Source of the DNA: Mycobacterium sp. Root265
Lineage (GTDB): Bacteria; Actinomycetota; Actinomycetes; Mycobacteriales; Mycobacteriaceae
Assembly: GCF_001428895.1 (NCBI RefSeq)
Contig: NZ_LMJA01000012.1
Location: 406,847 to 470,846 of the forward strand
DNA length: 64,000 nucleotides
Direction: 5' to 3'
This document shows, piece by piece, positions 15,561 to 23,417 of this stretch (position 1 is the first letter of the stretch; every line of letters begins with the position of its first letter). Below the pieces are notes generated by a model, which was not told the origin of the DNA, did not search any database, and worked only from the letters and a program-made list of their open reading frames with translations. A program made the translations under genes and the position numbers.

Positions 15561-17162
15561 TCACCGCGCATTGCGGATCAAATCGGCTGCCCGCCAGGCA
15601 ATCGCCATGATCGGTCCGTTCAGGTTTCCCGCAACCATCGTGGGAAGAACCGAGCAGTCGACCACCCGAAGCCCATTGACGCCCCGCACCCGCAACTGGT
15701 CATCGACCACATCGTCATCGTTCGGCCCCATGGCCAGGCTGCCCGCTGCGTGATAGCCGCAGTAGCCGCCGGCGAGCACGCTGTCGACCAACTCGTCCTC
15801 ACTCTGCACACCGGCGCCGGGGAATGTCTCGTGGCTGATGCGCTCGGCGATGGGCGACTGCTCGAAGATGGTGCGCATCATGCGCAGCATGTTCGCGGTG
15901 GCGGCGCGGTCGTAGTCGGTGTCCAGGTAGTTCGGGTCGATCCGAAGCGCCGTATCCGGCGCGCTGGAGACGATCTCGATGGAACCCTGCGAGGTCGGGC
16001 GCAAGACCATCCCCAGGCATGAGACACCGGCCTGTCGTTCGATGGCCACCGGCTCTCCGACGTTGTAGGGCGGGATGGTCCACGGGCCCATCATCAGTTG
16101 GGCGTCGGGACGCTCGGCATCGGGCTGCACTTTGGCGAAGCCCACGATGTCGAAGGACGGCGCAGCCAATGGCCCCTTGCGGGTGGCAAGATACTTCGCG
16201 CTGGTCATGGCCTGCCCGAGATTGGTGGCCAACTGACGGTTGTACCCGAGATCATCGCGAAGCTGTAAACGCAGCGTCGCGCAACGGTGTTCGAGTAAAC
16301 CCCGGCCCACTTTGTCGCGTTCGAGGTAGATGCGTACACCGGCGGCGTCCAGCACGCTGCGCGGACCGATACCCGACATCTGCAGCAGTCGTGGGCTGTT
16401 GAGGCTGCCGAGGGCAACGATGACCTCTCGGGATGCGCGCACCGTTTCGCGACCACCCTTGTGCAGAGCTAGGACTCCGACGGCTCGGCCTGCTTCCAAG
16501 ACGAGCCGCTCGACGACCGTCCCTGTTCGCACGGTGAGGTTCCGGCGGCTGCGCGCGGGCTTCAGGAATGCGGTCGCGGCACTGATGCGCCGGCCGTTCT
16601 TGATGGTGGAGGTGGCATAGCCGATGCGTTCGCCATCATGCTCGTTGATGTCCTCGACCACCTGCAGACCAATCGCGGCACCGGATGCCAACATCTCCCG
16701 GCACAGCGGGTCCGGGTCCCTGGGGACCGAGATGTGCAACGGCCCGCCCGTCCCGCGCGTGCGCGAGGCCCCGAACTCGTTGCCCTCGAAAGCCTTGAAG
16801 ATGGGCAGCATGTCATCCCATCCCCAGCCCTTGTTGCCAAGGCCCTCCATGATGTCCCAGTCGGCCCTGGTTCCGCGGTTGTAGATCATCCCGTTGATCG
16901 AGCTCGATCCGCCGAGCACTTTGCCGCGCATCCATTGTTCGGTGTGGCGGTTGGGGCCCAACGGTGTCGTCGAGTAGTGCCACATGTGCTTCTCGCTGTC
17001 GAACAGTTTGCCCGCGCCCTTGGGCACCATGAACAGCGGATTGAGATCGGACCCACCGGCCTCCAACAGCAGCACAGACACGGCCGGATCCTCAGACAAT
17101 CGGTTGGCCAGCACGCAGCCTGCTGAACCCGCTCCCGCAATGATGTAGTCGTACGTCGGCAT
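15561..17162 (-). CDS. GMC family FAD-dependent alcohol oxidoreductase
   Basis: A 533-residue glucose-methanol-choline oxidoreductase. The FAD-binding motif GAGSAGCVLANRLSEDP opens the protein and is followed by LLLEAGG. The first GMC signature is around GKVLGGSSSINGM. The C-terminal active-site region has the His in YHAAGSLAMG and the Asn in AGNLNGP. AGGAG precedes the ATG at 17162. It oxidises a primary or secondary alcohol with FAD and is transcribed leftward, convergent with the mycofactocin SDR gene. Operator site 6 lies about 40 bases upstream. Confidence 0.92.
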   Translation of the reverse strand: MPTYDYIIAGAGSAGCVLANRLSEDPAVSVLLLEAGGSDLNPLFMVPKGAGKLFDSEKHMWHYSTTPLGPNRHTEQWMRGKVLGGSSSINGMIYNRGTRADWDIMEGLGNKGWGWDDMLPIFKAFEGNEFGASRTRGTGGPLHISVPRDPDPLCREMLASGAAIGLQVVEDINEHDGERIGYATSTIKNGRRISAATAFLKPARSRRNLTVRTGTVVERLVLEAGRAVGVLALHKGGRETVRASREVIVALGSLNSPRLLQMSGIGPRSVLDAAGVRIYLERDKVGRGLLEHRCATLRLQLRDDLGYNRQLATNLGQAMTSAKYLATRKGPLAAPSFDIVGFAKVQPDAERPDAQLMMGPWTIPPYNVGEPVAIERQAGVSCLGMVLRPTSQGSIEIVSSAPDTALRIDPNYLDTDYDRAATANMLRMMRTIFEQSPIAERISHETFPGAGVQSEDELVDSVLAGGYCGYHAAGSLAMGPNDDDVVDDQLRVRGVNGLRVVDCSVLPTMVAGNLNGPIMAIAWRAADLIRNAR

Positions 17163-17202
17163 CCGGCACTTCTCCTACTGATCGAGCGAAGCAATCCCCG
17201 CG

Positions 17203-17218
17203 CCGTACGAACGTACAG
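17203..17218. promoter_or_regulatory. Operator site 6
   Basis: Reads CCGTAC, GAAC, GTACAG, with one mismatch in the left arm. It is upstream of the leftward GMC oxidoreductase gene (start 17162), 44 bases from site 7 centre to centre. Confidence 0.7.
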
Positions 17219-17246
17219 CATCTGCGTGTCCTGCGTCACCATTGCG

Positions 17247-17262
17247 CTGTACGCATGTACAG
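17247..17262. promoter_or_regulatory. Operator site 7
   Basis: Reads CTGTAC, GCAT, GTACAG, and the arms extend to GCTGTAC/GTACAGC. It is 22 bases before the ATG at 17285. A TAGCGT hexamer at 17273-17278 would place transcription start at or near that ATG, so the SDR mRNA may be leaderless and the operator would cover the -35 region. Confidence 0.75.
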
Positions 17263-17284
17263 CTAACGGTGATAGCGTGCAGAC

Positions 17285-18097
17285 ATGACCCCGACTTCGG
17301 AAACGCTCGGCACCGCACCCGGCCGCGGACGCCTGCGCGGCCGTCGAATCGTCGTTATCGGCGCCGGATCTCAACCCTCCCCGGACCCCGAAGTGACCAT
17401 CGGGAACGGTCGTGCGATCGCAGTGCTGTGTGCGCGCGAAGGTGCGGCCGTGGCGTGCGTCGACAGGGACAAGGAGGCCGCCGACGAAACGGCGCGCCTG
17501 TGCGCCGACGAGGGCGGCGAAACTGCCACCATCATCGCGGATGTGCGCGATGCCGACCAGTGCGAACGACTGGTGCACCAGGCCCACACCCAGCTCGGGG
17601 GACTCGACGGGTTGGTCGCCAACGTCGGTTACGGCGCCGGCGGCGGGCTCGCCGACACCACGCCAGAGATCTGGGACGACGTGTTCGCGGTCAACGTGCG
17701 CTCACACTTTCTGACCGCCCGCGCCGCGATGCCGCTGCTCGCCGATGACAGCGCGATCGTGTTCATCGGATCAGCGGCGGGCATCAGAGCGGGCACCAGA
17801 CTACCGGCGTACGACTCATCGAAGACCGCCCTGAACGGACTCTGCCGGCATGTGGCACTCGAAGGCGCCCCCCGCGGCATTCGCGCCAACCACGTGATTC
17901 CAGGCGCGGTGGACACTCCCCTGGGCCGCGTCGGCGATCAGCTCGTCCACATGCGGACGAAGATCAAATGGCCGCTGGGACGCCAAGCCTCGGCGTGGGA
18001 CATTGCCTACGCCACCGTGTTCATGCTCAGCGGAGAATCCAGCTACATCACGGCCCAATCGCTTGTCGTCGATGGCGGCAAGACTCAGTTCGGCTGA
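17285..18097 (+). CDS. Short-chain dehydrogenase/reductase
   Basis: A 270-residue SDR. The glycine motif is unusual: VIGAGSQPSPDPEVTIGNG, so the TGxxxGxG loop is lengthened by several residues before GNGRAIA. The catalytic Ser is in IGSAAGI and Tyr/Lys in YDSSKTA; the C-terminus is LVVDGGKTQFG. No ribosome site precedes the ATG at 17285, in keeping with a leaderless start. It lies 24 bases before the nitroreductase gene in a rightward pair controlled by operator site 7. Confidence 0.85.
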   Translation: MTPTSETLGTAPGRGRLRGRRIVVIGAGSQPSPDPEVTIGNGRAIAVLCAREGAAVACVDRDKEAADETARLCADEGGETATIIADVRDADQCERLVHQAHTQLGGLDGLVANVGYGAGGGLADTTPEIWDDVFAVNVRSHFLTARAAMPLLADDSAIVFIGSAAGIRAGTRLPAYDSSKTALNGLCRHVALEGAPRGIRANHVIPGAVDTPLGRVGDQLVHMRTKIKWPLGRQASAWDIAYATVFMLSGESSYITAQSLVVDGGKTQFG

Positions 18098-18121
18098 TCG
18101 CGACCATCGTAGAGAGAGCGA

Positions 18122-18763
18122 ATGCCAATGGAGATATCAAGTCTCAGCTTCGACGAGGTTCTGTCCACCACCCGGGCAGTCCGCCTGCGCCTGGACTTCG
18201 AACGAACCGTGCCGCGCGAGGTGCTGATGGATTGCCTCAGACTGGCCGTGCAAGCACCGAGCGCATCCGACTCACAGGACTGGGAGTGGATATTCGTCGA
18301 CGATCCAGCAAAGAAAGCCGCGATCGCCGATGTGTACCGGGCCAACCGAGCAGCAATCGACGCACACTCCGCTTCGGTCGACACAAACGAAACACCCACT
18401 CGGATAGCCAGATCCGGTTCTCACCTCGTCGATCACATGCAGGATGCGCCCTTTCTCCTGATCCCGTGCCAGAAGGGCCGCGCCGAGAGGGGGCCCGCCG
18501 GTATGGGCGCCACCTTCTGGGCATCGGTGATCCCGGCTACGTGGAGCTTCTGTCTGGCACTGCGCTCCCGCGGGCTGGGCACCTGCTGGACCACGCTGCA
18601 CCTGTTCGGGGGCGGCGAGAAGAAGGTTGCCGAGATCCTGGGTGTCCCCTACGACGAGTACAGCCAAGTCGGCCTGTTCCCCATCGCATACACCAAAGGC
18701 ACCGACTTCAAGCCAGCCGCCAGATTGCCGCCTGAGCACGTATCCCATTGGAACAGTTGGTGA
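18122..18763 (+). CDS. Nitroreductase family protein
   Basis: A 213-residue FMN-dependent nitroreductase-fold protein. It begins SFDEVLSTTRAVRLRLDF, has the FMN-binding QAPSASDSQDW segment at about residue 42-52, and ends with KKVAEILGVPYDEYSQVGLFPIAYTKG split over two strands. These enzymes reduce nitro groups, quinones or enones with NAD(P)H. A second in-frame ATG six bases later is possible. It is downstream of the SDR in the operon behind operator site 7. The remnant at 677-857 is from the same family. Confidence 0.88.
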   Translation: MPMEISSLSFDEVLSTTRAVRLRLDFERTVPREVLMDCLRLAVQAPSASDSQDWEWIFVDDPAKKAAIADVYRANRAAIDAHSASVDTNETPTRIARSGSHLVDHMQDAPFLLIPCQKGRAERGPAGMGATFWASVIPATWSFCLALRSRGLGTCWTTLHLFGGGEKKVAEILGVPYDEYSQVGLFPIAYTKGTDFKPAARLPPEHVSHWNSW

Positions 18764-18795
18764 AAGACCTCGACTGGCGCGCTGGAGGTTGAGGG

Positions 18796-19320
18796 TCACG
18801 GCTCGTCGGTGACGTCCTCGATATTCATGTCCTTGGCACCCTTCCCGATGACGAAGAATGTGCCCGGCTTGAGCACGAAGTCAGTCGCATTGCCGCAGAT
18901 CGTGGCAGTTACAGGCGAATTGGCCCACTTGGAACCGGTACCGATGGTTCCTGACACATTCGCTTCGACCGGGTGGTCAACAGGGCAGGCCGGGCTGGAT
19001 ACGTTGACGATCGTGCTGGCGATGCCGACCAGGTCCATGCTCTTGCCGTTGACGAAAGGCAACCCCCAAGTGATCATTTCGGTACCGGGCCCCGTACGAT
19101 TGGTTTGCCCGGAACCGGTCGTGCCGTTTTCCCTGACGCAGCCCGTCAGGTAGTGGGGCCAAACAGTATTGGGGCCGTAAAAGTCTGAACACTGAATTCG
19201 GACTCCTTTCGGCACCGGCTTCGGACCAGCAGAGGCTGGCGCAGCCAACGCCGATCCCAGAAGCCCCAAGACCGCGACGGCGATGACGGACCGCCGACCC
19301 AACGTGACACCATGTTCCAT
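18796..19320 (-). CDS. Secreted protein with Sec signal peptide, unknown function
   Basis: A 174-residue protein. The N-terminus (RR, then a hydrophobic run VIAVAVLGLLGSALAAPASA) is a good signal peptide with cleavage expected after ASA near residue 30. The mature part is about 145 residues with four cysteines (about 42, 58, 111 and 140), which could form two disulfides outside the cytoplasm. I recognise no catalytic motif. GAAGGGG precedes the ATG at 19320. It sits at the edge of the island and has operator site 8 about 77 bases upstream, so it is probably expressed with the enzymes and might bind or capture the substrate outside the cell. Confidence 0.75.
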   Translation of the reverse strand: MEHGVTLGRRSVIAVAVLGLLGSALAAPASAGPKPVPKGVRIQCSDFYGPNTVWPHYLTGCVRENGTTGSGQTNRTGPGTEMITWGLPFVNGKSMDLVGIASTIVNVSSPACPVDHPVEANVSGTIGTGSKWANSPVTATICGNATDFVLKPGTFFVIGKGAKDMNIEDVTDEP

Positions 19321-19396
19321 TTCACTGCCCCTTCTCGACGCGGAGAACGCGCTCGGTCGCTGAGCTGAGCATCTCGGCCAGCTCCGCCCGACCACG

Positions 19397-19412
19397 TTGT
19401 ACATATGTACAG
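19397..19412. promoter_or_regulatory. Operator site 8
   Basis: Reads TTGTAC, ATAT, GTACAG. It is the last copy seen on the right side of the island, upstream of the secreted-protein gene (start 19320). Confidence 0.72.
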
Positions 19413-19568
19413 CATCACAGGCGAGGCATCGACGCCCGGATTTCGGATTTGTCGTTGCGATTGCGTGACCTCCGAGTTACCCGGCATTGACACTCGGCGG
19501 CTGCTTCGCGCCGTCCTAGTGATCAAGCGTCAGAAGCAGGAAAAGCCGTCTCATGGCGTGTCCTGATC

Positions 19569-19592
19569 AAGTGATCTGATTTTAGATCACTT
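19569..19592. promoter_or_regulatory. 24-bp palindrome, likely operator of the TetR at 19629
   Basis: Arms AAGTGATCT and AGATCACTT are perfect inverted repeats of 9 bp around a 6-base spacer (GATTTT). It is 36 bases upstream of the TetR start and is AT-richer than its surroundings. It probably mediates autoregulation of the TetR-glycosyltransferase-esterase operon. Confidence 0.7.
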
Positions 19593-19628
19593 CTTCTAAT
19601 CGGTGACCTCTCGCTCTAGGGTCGGGCC

Positions 19629-20258
19629 ATGCCGCCAACCCAGGCTCGACCAGAATCCTTCACCCGATCGGCACGCAAGGCCCAGATCGTGGCCGCCGCG
19701 ATCGACGTGATCGCCGAGGTCGGGTTCGCGCACGCATCGATCCGCAAGATCGCCGACCGGGTGGGTATCGCGATGAGCGCGGTGCTCTACCACTTCGGCA
19801 CCAAGGACAATCTCGTCGACGCCATCGTCGAGCACATGTACCGCACGATGCTCACCCGGGTGGCACCGGCAGTGCAGGCCGAGAACACCGCCACCGGCAA
19901 GCTGCACGCCTACATCCGTTCCAGCATCGACTATTTTGGAACACACCGCGCCGCTCTGAAGACACTGGCCTCCCTCGGCACGACCTACGTCCCCGCCGAT
20001 GGGCGCCGCTTCGAAGAGCTCGGACTCAGCGCCGACATCGCCGAGCAACTCGCGGTGCTCGATCCCACCTCGATTCTCACCGCCGGCCAACGCGACGGCG
20101 AGTTCGGCGACTTCCCGGTGCAGTCCACCGCGATCGCGTTGCGCGGTGCCGTCAACGGCGTCGTCGAGAAGGTGTTGCGCGAACCCGGCTACGACGCGGG
20201 CGGTTATGCGGAGGACCTGATCGAGATCTTCGGGCGCATCGTGAGTCGGTCGCGATGA
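19629..20258 (+). CDS. TetR family regulator
   Basis: A 209-residue TetR protein with the helix-turn-helix at about 38-58 (IRKIADRVGIAMSAVLYHFG, then TKDNLVDAI). Its stop overlaps the start of the glycosyltransferase gene by four bases, so the regulator is the first gene of its own target operon. The perfect palindrome at 19569-19592 is its likely binding site. Given the next two genes, the ligand may be a glycosylatable or esterified small molecule. Confidence 0.92.
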   Translation: MPPTQARPESFTRSARKAQIVAAAIDVIAEVGFAHASIRKIADRVGIAMSAVLYHFGTKDNLVDAIVEHMYRTMLTRVAPAVQAENTATGKLHAYIRSSIDYFGTHRAALKTLASLGTTYVPADGRRFEELGLSADIAEQLAVLDPTSILTAGQRDGEFGDFPVQSTAIALRGAVNGVVEKVLREPGYDAGGYAEDLIEIFGRIVSRSR

Positions 20259-21505
20259 GCACCGTGGCCATCGCTGCGGTCGGCAGTCGCGGCGACGTCG
20301 CGCCCGTGGCCGGCCTCGGCGCCGCACTGCGGGGCGCCGGGCACCGGGTCGTCATCGCCGCGTACACACCGTTCGCTGATCTGATCACCGAGGCCGGGTG
20401 CGAGCTCCGCGAGCTTCCAGCGGATTTCACTCCTGGTACCGACCACGCCGACGCCATATCGAAGGAGACGTTCGCGGCGATCTTCACCCCACGAGGACAG
20501 CGCGACACCGGTCAGCTGGTCCTGGATGCGCTCGGTGATGTGCCGGCCGACATCCTGCTGCTACCCCCGCTGGCCGAGCTCGCGGGACACCCTTTGGCAG
20601 AAGCCCGCGGTATCCCTTCGGTGGGTGTCCGGCTGCAACCGCTGTCGCAGACCGCGGACTATCCGCCGACCCTGTTGGGCGCCTGGTCCCTCGGCGCAGC
20701 TGGCAACCGAATGGTGGCCGGCGCCGCTGCGTGGACCGTCGATCGTCTCTACGGCGGGGTCGTTGCGCACTTTCGACGCGAACTCGGACTTCCCAAGGGC
20801 TCGGCCCGGGCCCTTCGGCGCCGGCGCACCAACGCGGATTGGCCGATCCTGCACGGCTACTCGCCCAGCGTCGCATCCCGCCCCGTCGACTGGAGGCCCG
20901 GCTTGCAGGTCACCGGGTACTGGTGGCCGCCCACCCCACCCGGTTGGCAACCGCCCGCACAGCTGTCCGAGTTCCTCACCGCGGGACCGGCACCGGTGTT
21001 CATCGGGCTGGGCAGCACCGTGGTCACCGCGGCGCGTGCCGAGCAGCTCGCCGTCATCATCTCCGGTGCGTTGCGGCAGGCCGGCGTGCGCGGCATCGTT
21101 CAATCCGGTTGGGCCGGACTCGTGGTCACCGGCGGTGACATACTCACCATCGGCGACACACCGCACGAGTGGTTGTTCCCGCGGATGGCCGCCGCGGCTC
21201 ACCACTGCGGCGCCGGCACGACCGCCGCCGCGCTACGCGCCGGCATCCCGAGCATCGCCCTGCCCGGTCCTGTTGGGGATCAACCCTTCTGGGCGCGCCG
21301 CCTGCACGCGCTCGGCGCCGCCACTACACCCCTTCCGCAGCGCGGGCTGACCGCGCAGCGCCTCGCCGACGTCATCCGCACCACACTCGACGGCGCCGAC
21401 CTGCGGCAGACCACCCAGCATTTCGCCTCCCGCATCACCGGCGAGGGCGGCACCGCCGCTGCCGTCGCCACCATCGAGAGGCTCCTGTACTCGTCGCATC
21501 GGTGA
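20255..21505 (+). CDS. Family 1 (UGT-type) glycosyltransferase
   Basis: A 416-residue two-domain GT-B glycosyltransferase. The N-terminal Rossmann domain starts VGSRGDVAPVAGLGAALR. The C-terminal donor-binding region has HHCGAGTTAAALRAGIPS followed by PGPVGDQPFWARRL, the pattern of sterol and macrolide glucosyltransferases. It would move a sugar from a nucleotide-sugar donor to a hydroxyl on a lipophilic acceptor in the cytoplasm. It overlaps the TetR gene by ATGA and is followed seven bases later by an esterase. A role in glycosylating a sterol-like or xenobiotic compound is plausible. Confidence 0.9.
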   Translation: MSTVAIAAVGSRGDVAPVAGLGAALRGAGHRVVIAAYTPFADLITEAGCELRELPADFTPGTDHADAISKETFAAIFTPRGQRDTGQLVLDALGDVPADILLLPPLAELAGHPLAEARGIPSVGVRLQPLSQTADYPPTLLGAWSLGAAGNRMVAGAAAWTVDRLYGGVVAHFRRELGLPKGSARALRRRRTNADWPILHGYSPSVASRPVDWRPGLQVTGYWWPPTPPGWQPPAQLSEFLTAGPAPVFIGLGSTVVTAARAEQLAVIISGALRQAGVRGIVQSGWAGLVVTGGDILTIGDTPHEWLFPRMAAAAHHCGAGTTAAALRAGIPSIALPGPVGDQPFWARRLHALGAATTPLPQRGLTAQRLADVIRTTLDGADLRQTTQHFASRITGEGGTAAAVATIERLLYSSHR

Positions 21506-21512
21506 GAGGAAC

Positions 21513-22508
21513 ATGACCGTGCATCACGCAACCGACCACGGCGGTGGCATTCCAGCCTCACAGGTGGCGCCCACCCACTGGCTGCTGCAGACCGTCGAAA
21601 AAGCCGGGACCGCGGCGGTCAACCGGCTGCCGCTTCGGTGGCGTCCCCACGTGTTGCGTGCAACCCGCCAATCCCGCCCGTCTCGAAAGGTCGCCTCCGG
21701 CATACCCGTTTCGGAACAGACCATCGACGGAGTTCACCTCACCTGGCTCGGTCAACACGGTGGGTGCGACCTAATCCTCTATTTGCATGGCGGGGCGTTT
21801 CTGGCCGGACCGATCTCGTTGCACTGGAAGCTGCTCGCCACTATCTGTCAGCAGACGGGCTTCGCGACAGGGATGGTGCTCTACCGCAGGCCACCCCGAG
21901 ACCCGCATCCCGCAGCACTGAACGACACGCTCACCGCGATCCAAGCGATGCACGCCAACGGTCAGCTCACCGACGGGCATTGGGTCCTCGCCGGCGACAG
22001 TGCCGGCGGCACGCTCGCCCTGGCCGCCGCGCAGCATCTCCGCGACGAAGGCGGCCCACTGCCCGCGGGACTCATGCTCACCGCACCCATGGTGGACATG
22101 GAACTGGCCCACCCCGACACCGTCGCGGCCACCGAAGCGGCCGGCCTCACGCGCGACGACAGGTTCTGGTGGGCTTTCAGGCTCTACGCCGACGGCCTAC
22201 CGTTCAGCGACCCGACGCTGTCGCCGATCAACGCCTCAGTCACCGGTCTGCCACCGGTGCACCTCAACGTCGGCACCGAAGACTTCTTCCTCCACGACAT
22301 CCGCCGATTCCGAGACGCCCTGAAAACCAGCGACGTTCCCGTCACCTATATCGAACAGGAAGGCGCCGAACACGTCTACGCGCTACGCGGCAACACACCC
22401 CAGGCACGGTGGGTGGTCAACGACCAGATCCGTTGGTTGAAGACCGTTCTGCCGCCACCCAACATAGGTATCGATCCCCAAACCAACGAAACACGTCACT
22501 CCAGATAG
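21513..22508 (+). CDS. Alpha/beta hydrolase, hormone-sensitive-lipase family
   Basis: A 331-residue esterase/lipase. The oxyanion-hole motif is LHGGAFL, the nucleophile Ser is in GDSAGG, the acid is Asp in VGTEDFFL, and the catalytic His is in GAEHVYA, so the triad is complete. GAGAGGAAC precedes the ATG at 21513. It probably hydrolyses an ester of a lipophilic compound, complementing the glycosyltransferase. Its 3' end overlaps the convergent SDR gene by 13 bases. Confidence 0.9.
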   Translation: MTVHHATDHGGGIPASQVAPTHWLLQTVEKAGTAAVNRLPLRWRPHVLRATRQSRPSRKVASGIPVSEQTIDGVHLTWLGQHGGCDLILYLHGGAFLAGPISLHWKLLATICQQTGFATGMVLYRRPPRDPHPAALNDTLTAIQAMHANGQLTDGHWVLAGDSAGGTLALAAAQHLRDEGGPLPAGLMLTAPMVDMELAHPDTVAATEAAGLTRDDRFWWAFRLYADGLPFSDPTLSPINASVTGLPPVHLNVGTEDFFLHDIRRFRDALKTSDVPVTYIEQEGAEHVYALRGNTPQARWVVNDQIRWLKTVLPPPNIGIDPQTNETRHSR

Positions 22509-23293
22509 TCGGCGCCGCCAACGTAGGTCGTGTCAGGCGCATCGGGGTGCAACGCCGCTCGGGCGATGGCGGCAGCGAACTCCTCAACCGTCGGCAGCGG
22601 GGCGTGGCCACGCCGGGCTTGTACGGCCTCGGGATCTTTGCGGTGCAGGAGTCGGACGATGATCGTGCCGTCGATCATGTCGCCCGAGACCACCTTGAGT
22701 TCGATTCCACTGTCATTCAGAACGGTTTTGGCGCTCAGCAGCGCGTCTTCGCCGGCGCGTTTGCTCTGGGCGATGGGCTCGTAACCGTCGGGCACTGGCT
22801 TGGCGGGAAAGAAGTGCGCTTGATGGCTGGTGACGAAGACAATCCGGGCGCCTGGTGGCATGAGCGGAAGTGCCAGCGTAGCGAGGCGCAGTTGCGCATC
22901 TCGGTTCAACCGCATCGCATAGCCCGGGTCCGCGCCGCGCTCCAGACCACCAGAGGCGTTGAGCACCAGCATATTCAGCGCGCCGAATTGCTCATCAATG
23001 TCCACCAGAAGCGCCTGCACCTGCGCTTCATCGCAGACGTCTGCTCCGGCTGCCGATGCTTGTCCCCCAGCTGCGCGGATCTCGTCGACCACGGCGGCGG
23101 CCCGTTTGGCCTTTTCCCGGTAGTTGACCAGCACGTGGACGCCGGCGCCACCTAGTAGCCTGGCAACCTCCGCGCCGATCCCGCGCGACGCACCCGTGAC
23201 CAATGCGACCCGCGCGTCCGTCGACCCGTCTGCTCGGCCGCGCACGTCAGCACCCGCCACCACCGTGCCGGCTTCCCAACCTCGATTGCTCAT
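22496..23293 (-). CDS. Short-chain dehydrogenase/reductase
   Basis: A 265-residue SDR with TGASRGIGAEVA preceded by an extra 30-residue N-terminal segment. The active-site region is atypical: the Ser is in VTSHQAHF, and the usual YxxxK lies in YEPIAQSKRAG with a longer spacing than YxxxK. The enzyme may therefore be divergent in mechanism or substrate. It converges on and slightly overlaps the esterase gene. The AT-rich gap upstream is shared with the divergent FAD oxidoreductase at 23418. Confidence 0.8.
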   Translation of the reverse strand: MSNRGWEAGTVVAGADVRGRADGSTDARVALVTGASRGIGAEVARLLGGAGVHVLVNYREKAKRAAAVVDEIRAAGGQASAAGADVCDEAQVQALLVDIDEQFGALNMLVLNASGGLERGADPGYAMRLNRDAQLRLATLALPLMPPGARIVFVTSHQAHFFPAKPVPDGYEPIAQSKRAGEDALLSAKTVLNDSGIELKVVSGDMIDGTIIVRLLHRKDPEAVQARRGHAPLPTVEEFAAAIARAALHPDAPDTTYVGGADYLE

Positions 23294-23417
23294 TGAAAAC
23301 TCCCATCGCCACCGGACACTGGTTCTTAGATAGTGCTTAATTTACTCTTACTTTTCTTATTTTGGTGTTAGCGTCATCGTCGACGCTCAACTCGACACGC
23401 GGGGAGGCGTGCACGTT

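Larger units (their letters stand above)
19321..19628. other. Divergent intergenic region with two different operators
   Basis: This 308-base gap separates the leftward secreted-protein gene from the rightward TetR gene. It holds operator site 8 of the island (19397-19412) and the unrelated 24-bp palindrome at 19569-19592. I see no open frame worth calling, and it marks the boundary between two regulons. Confidence 0.7.
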
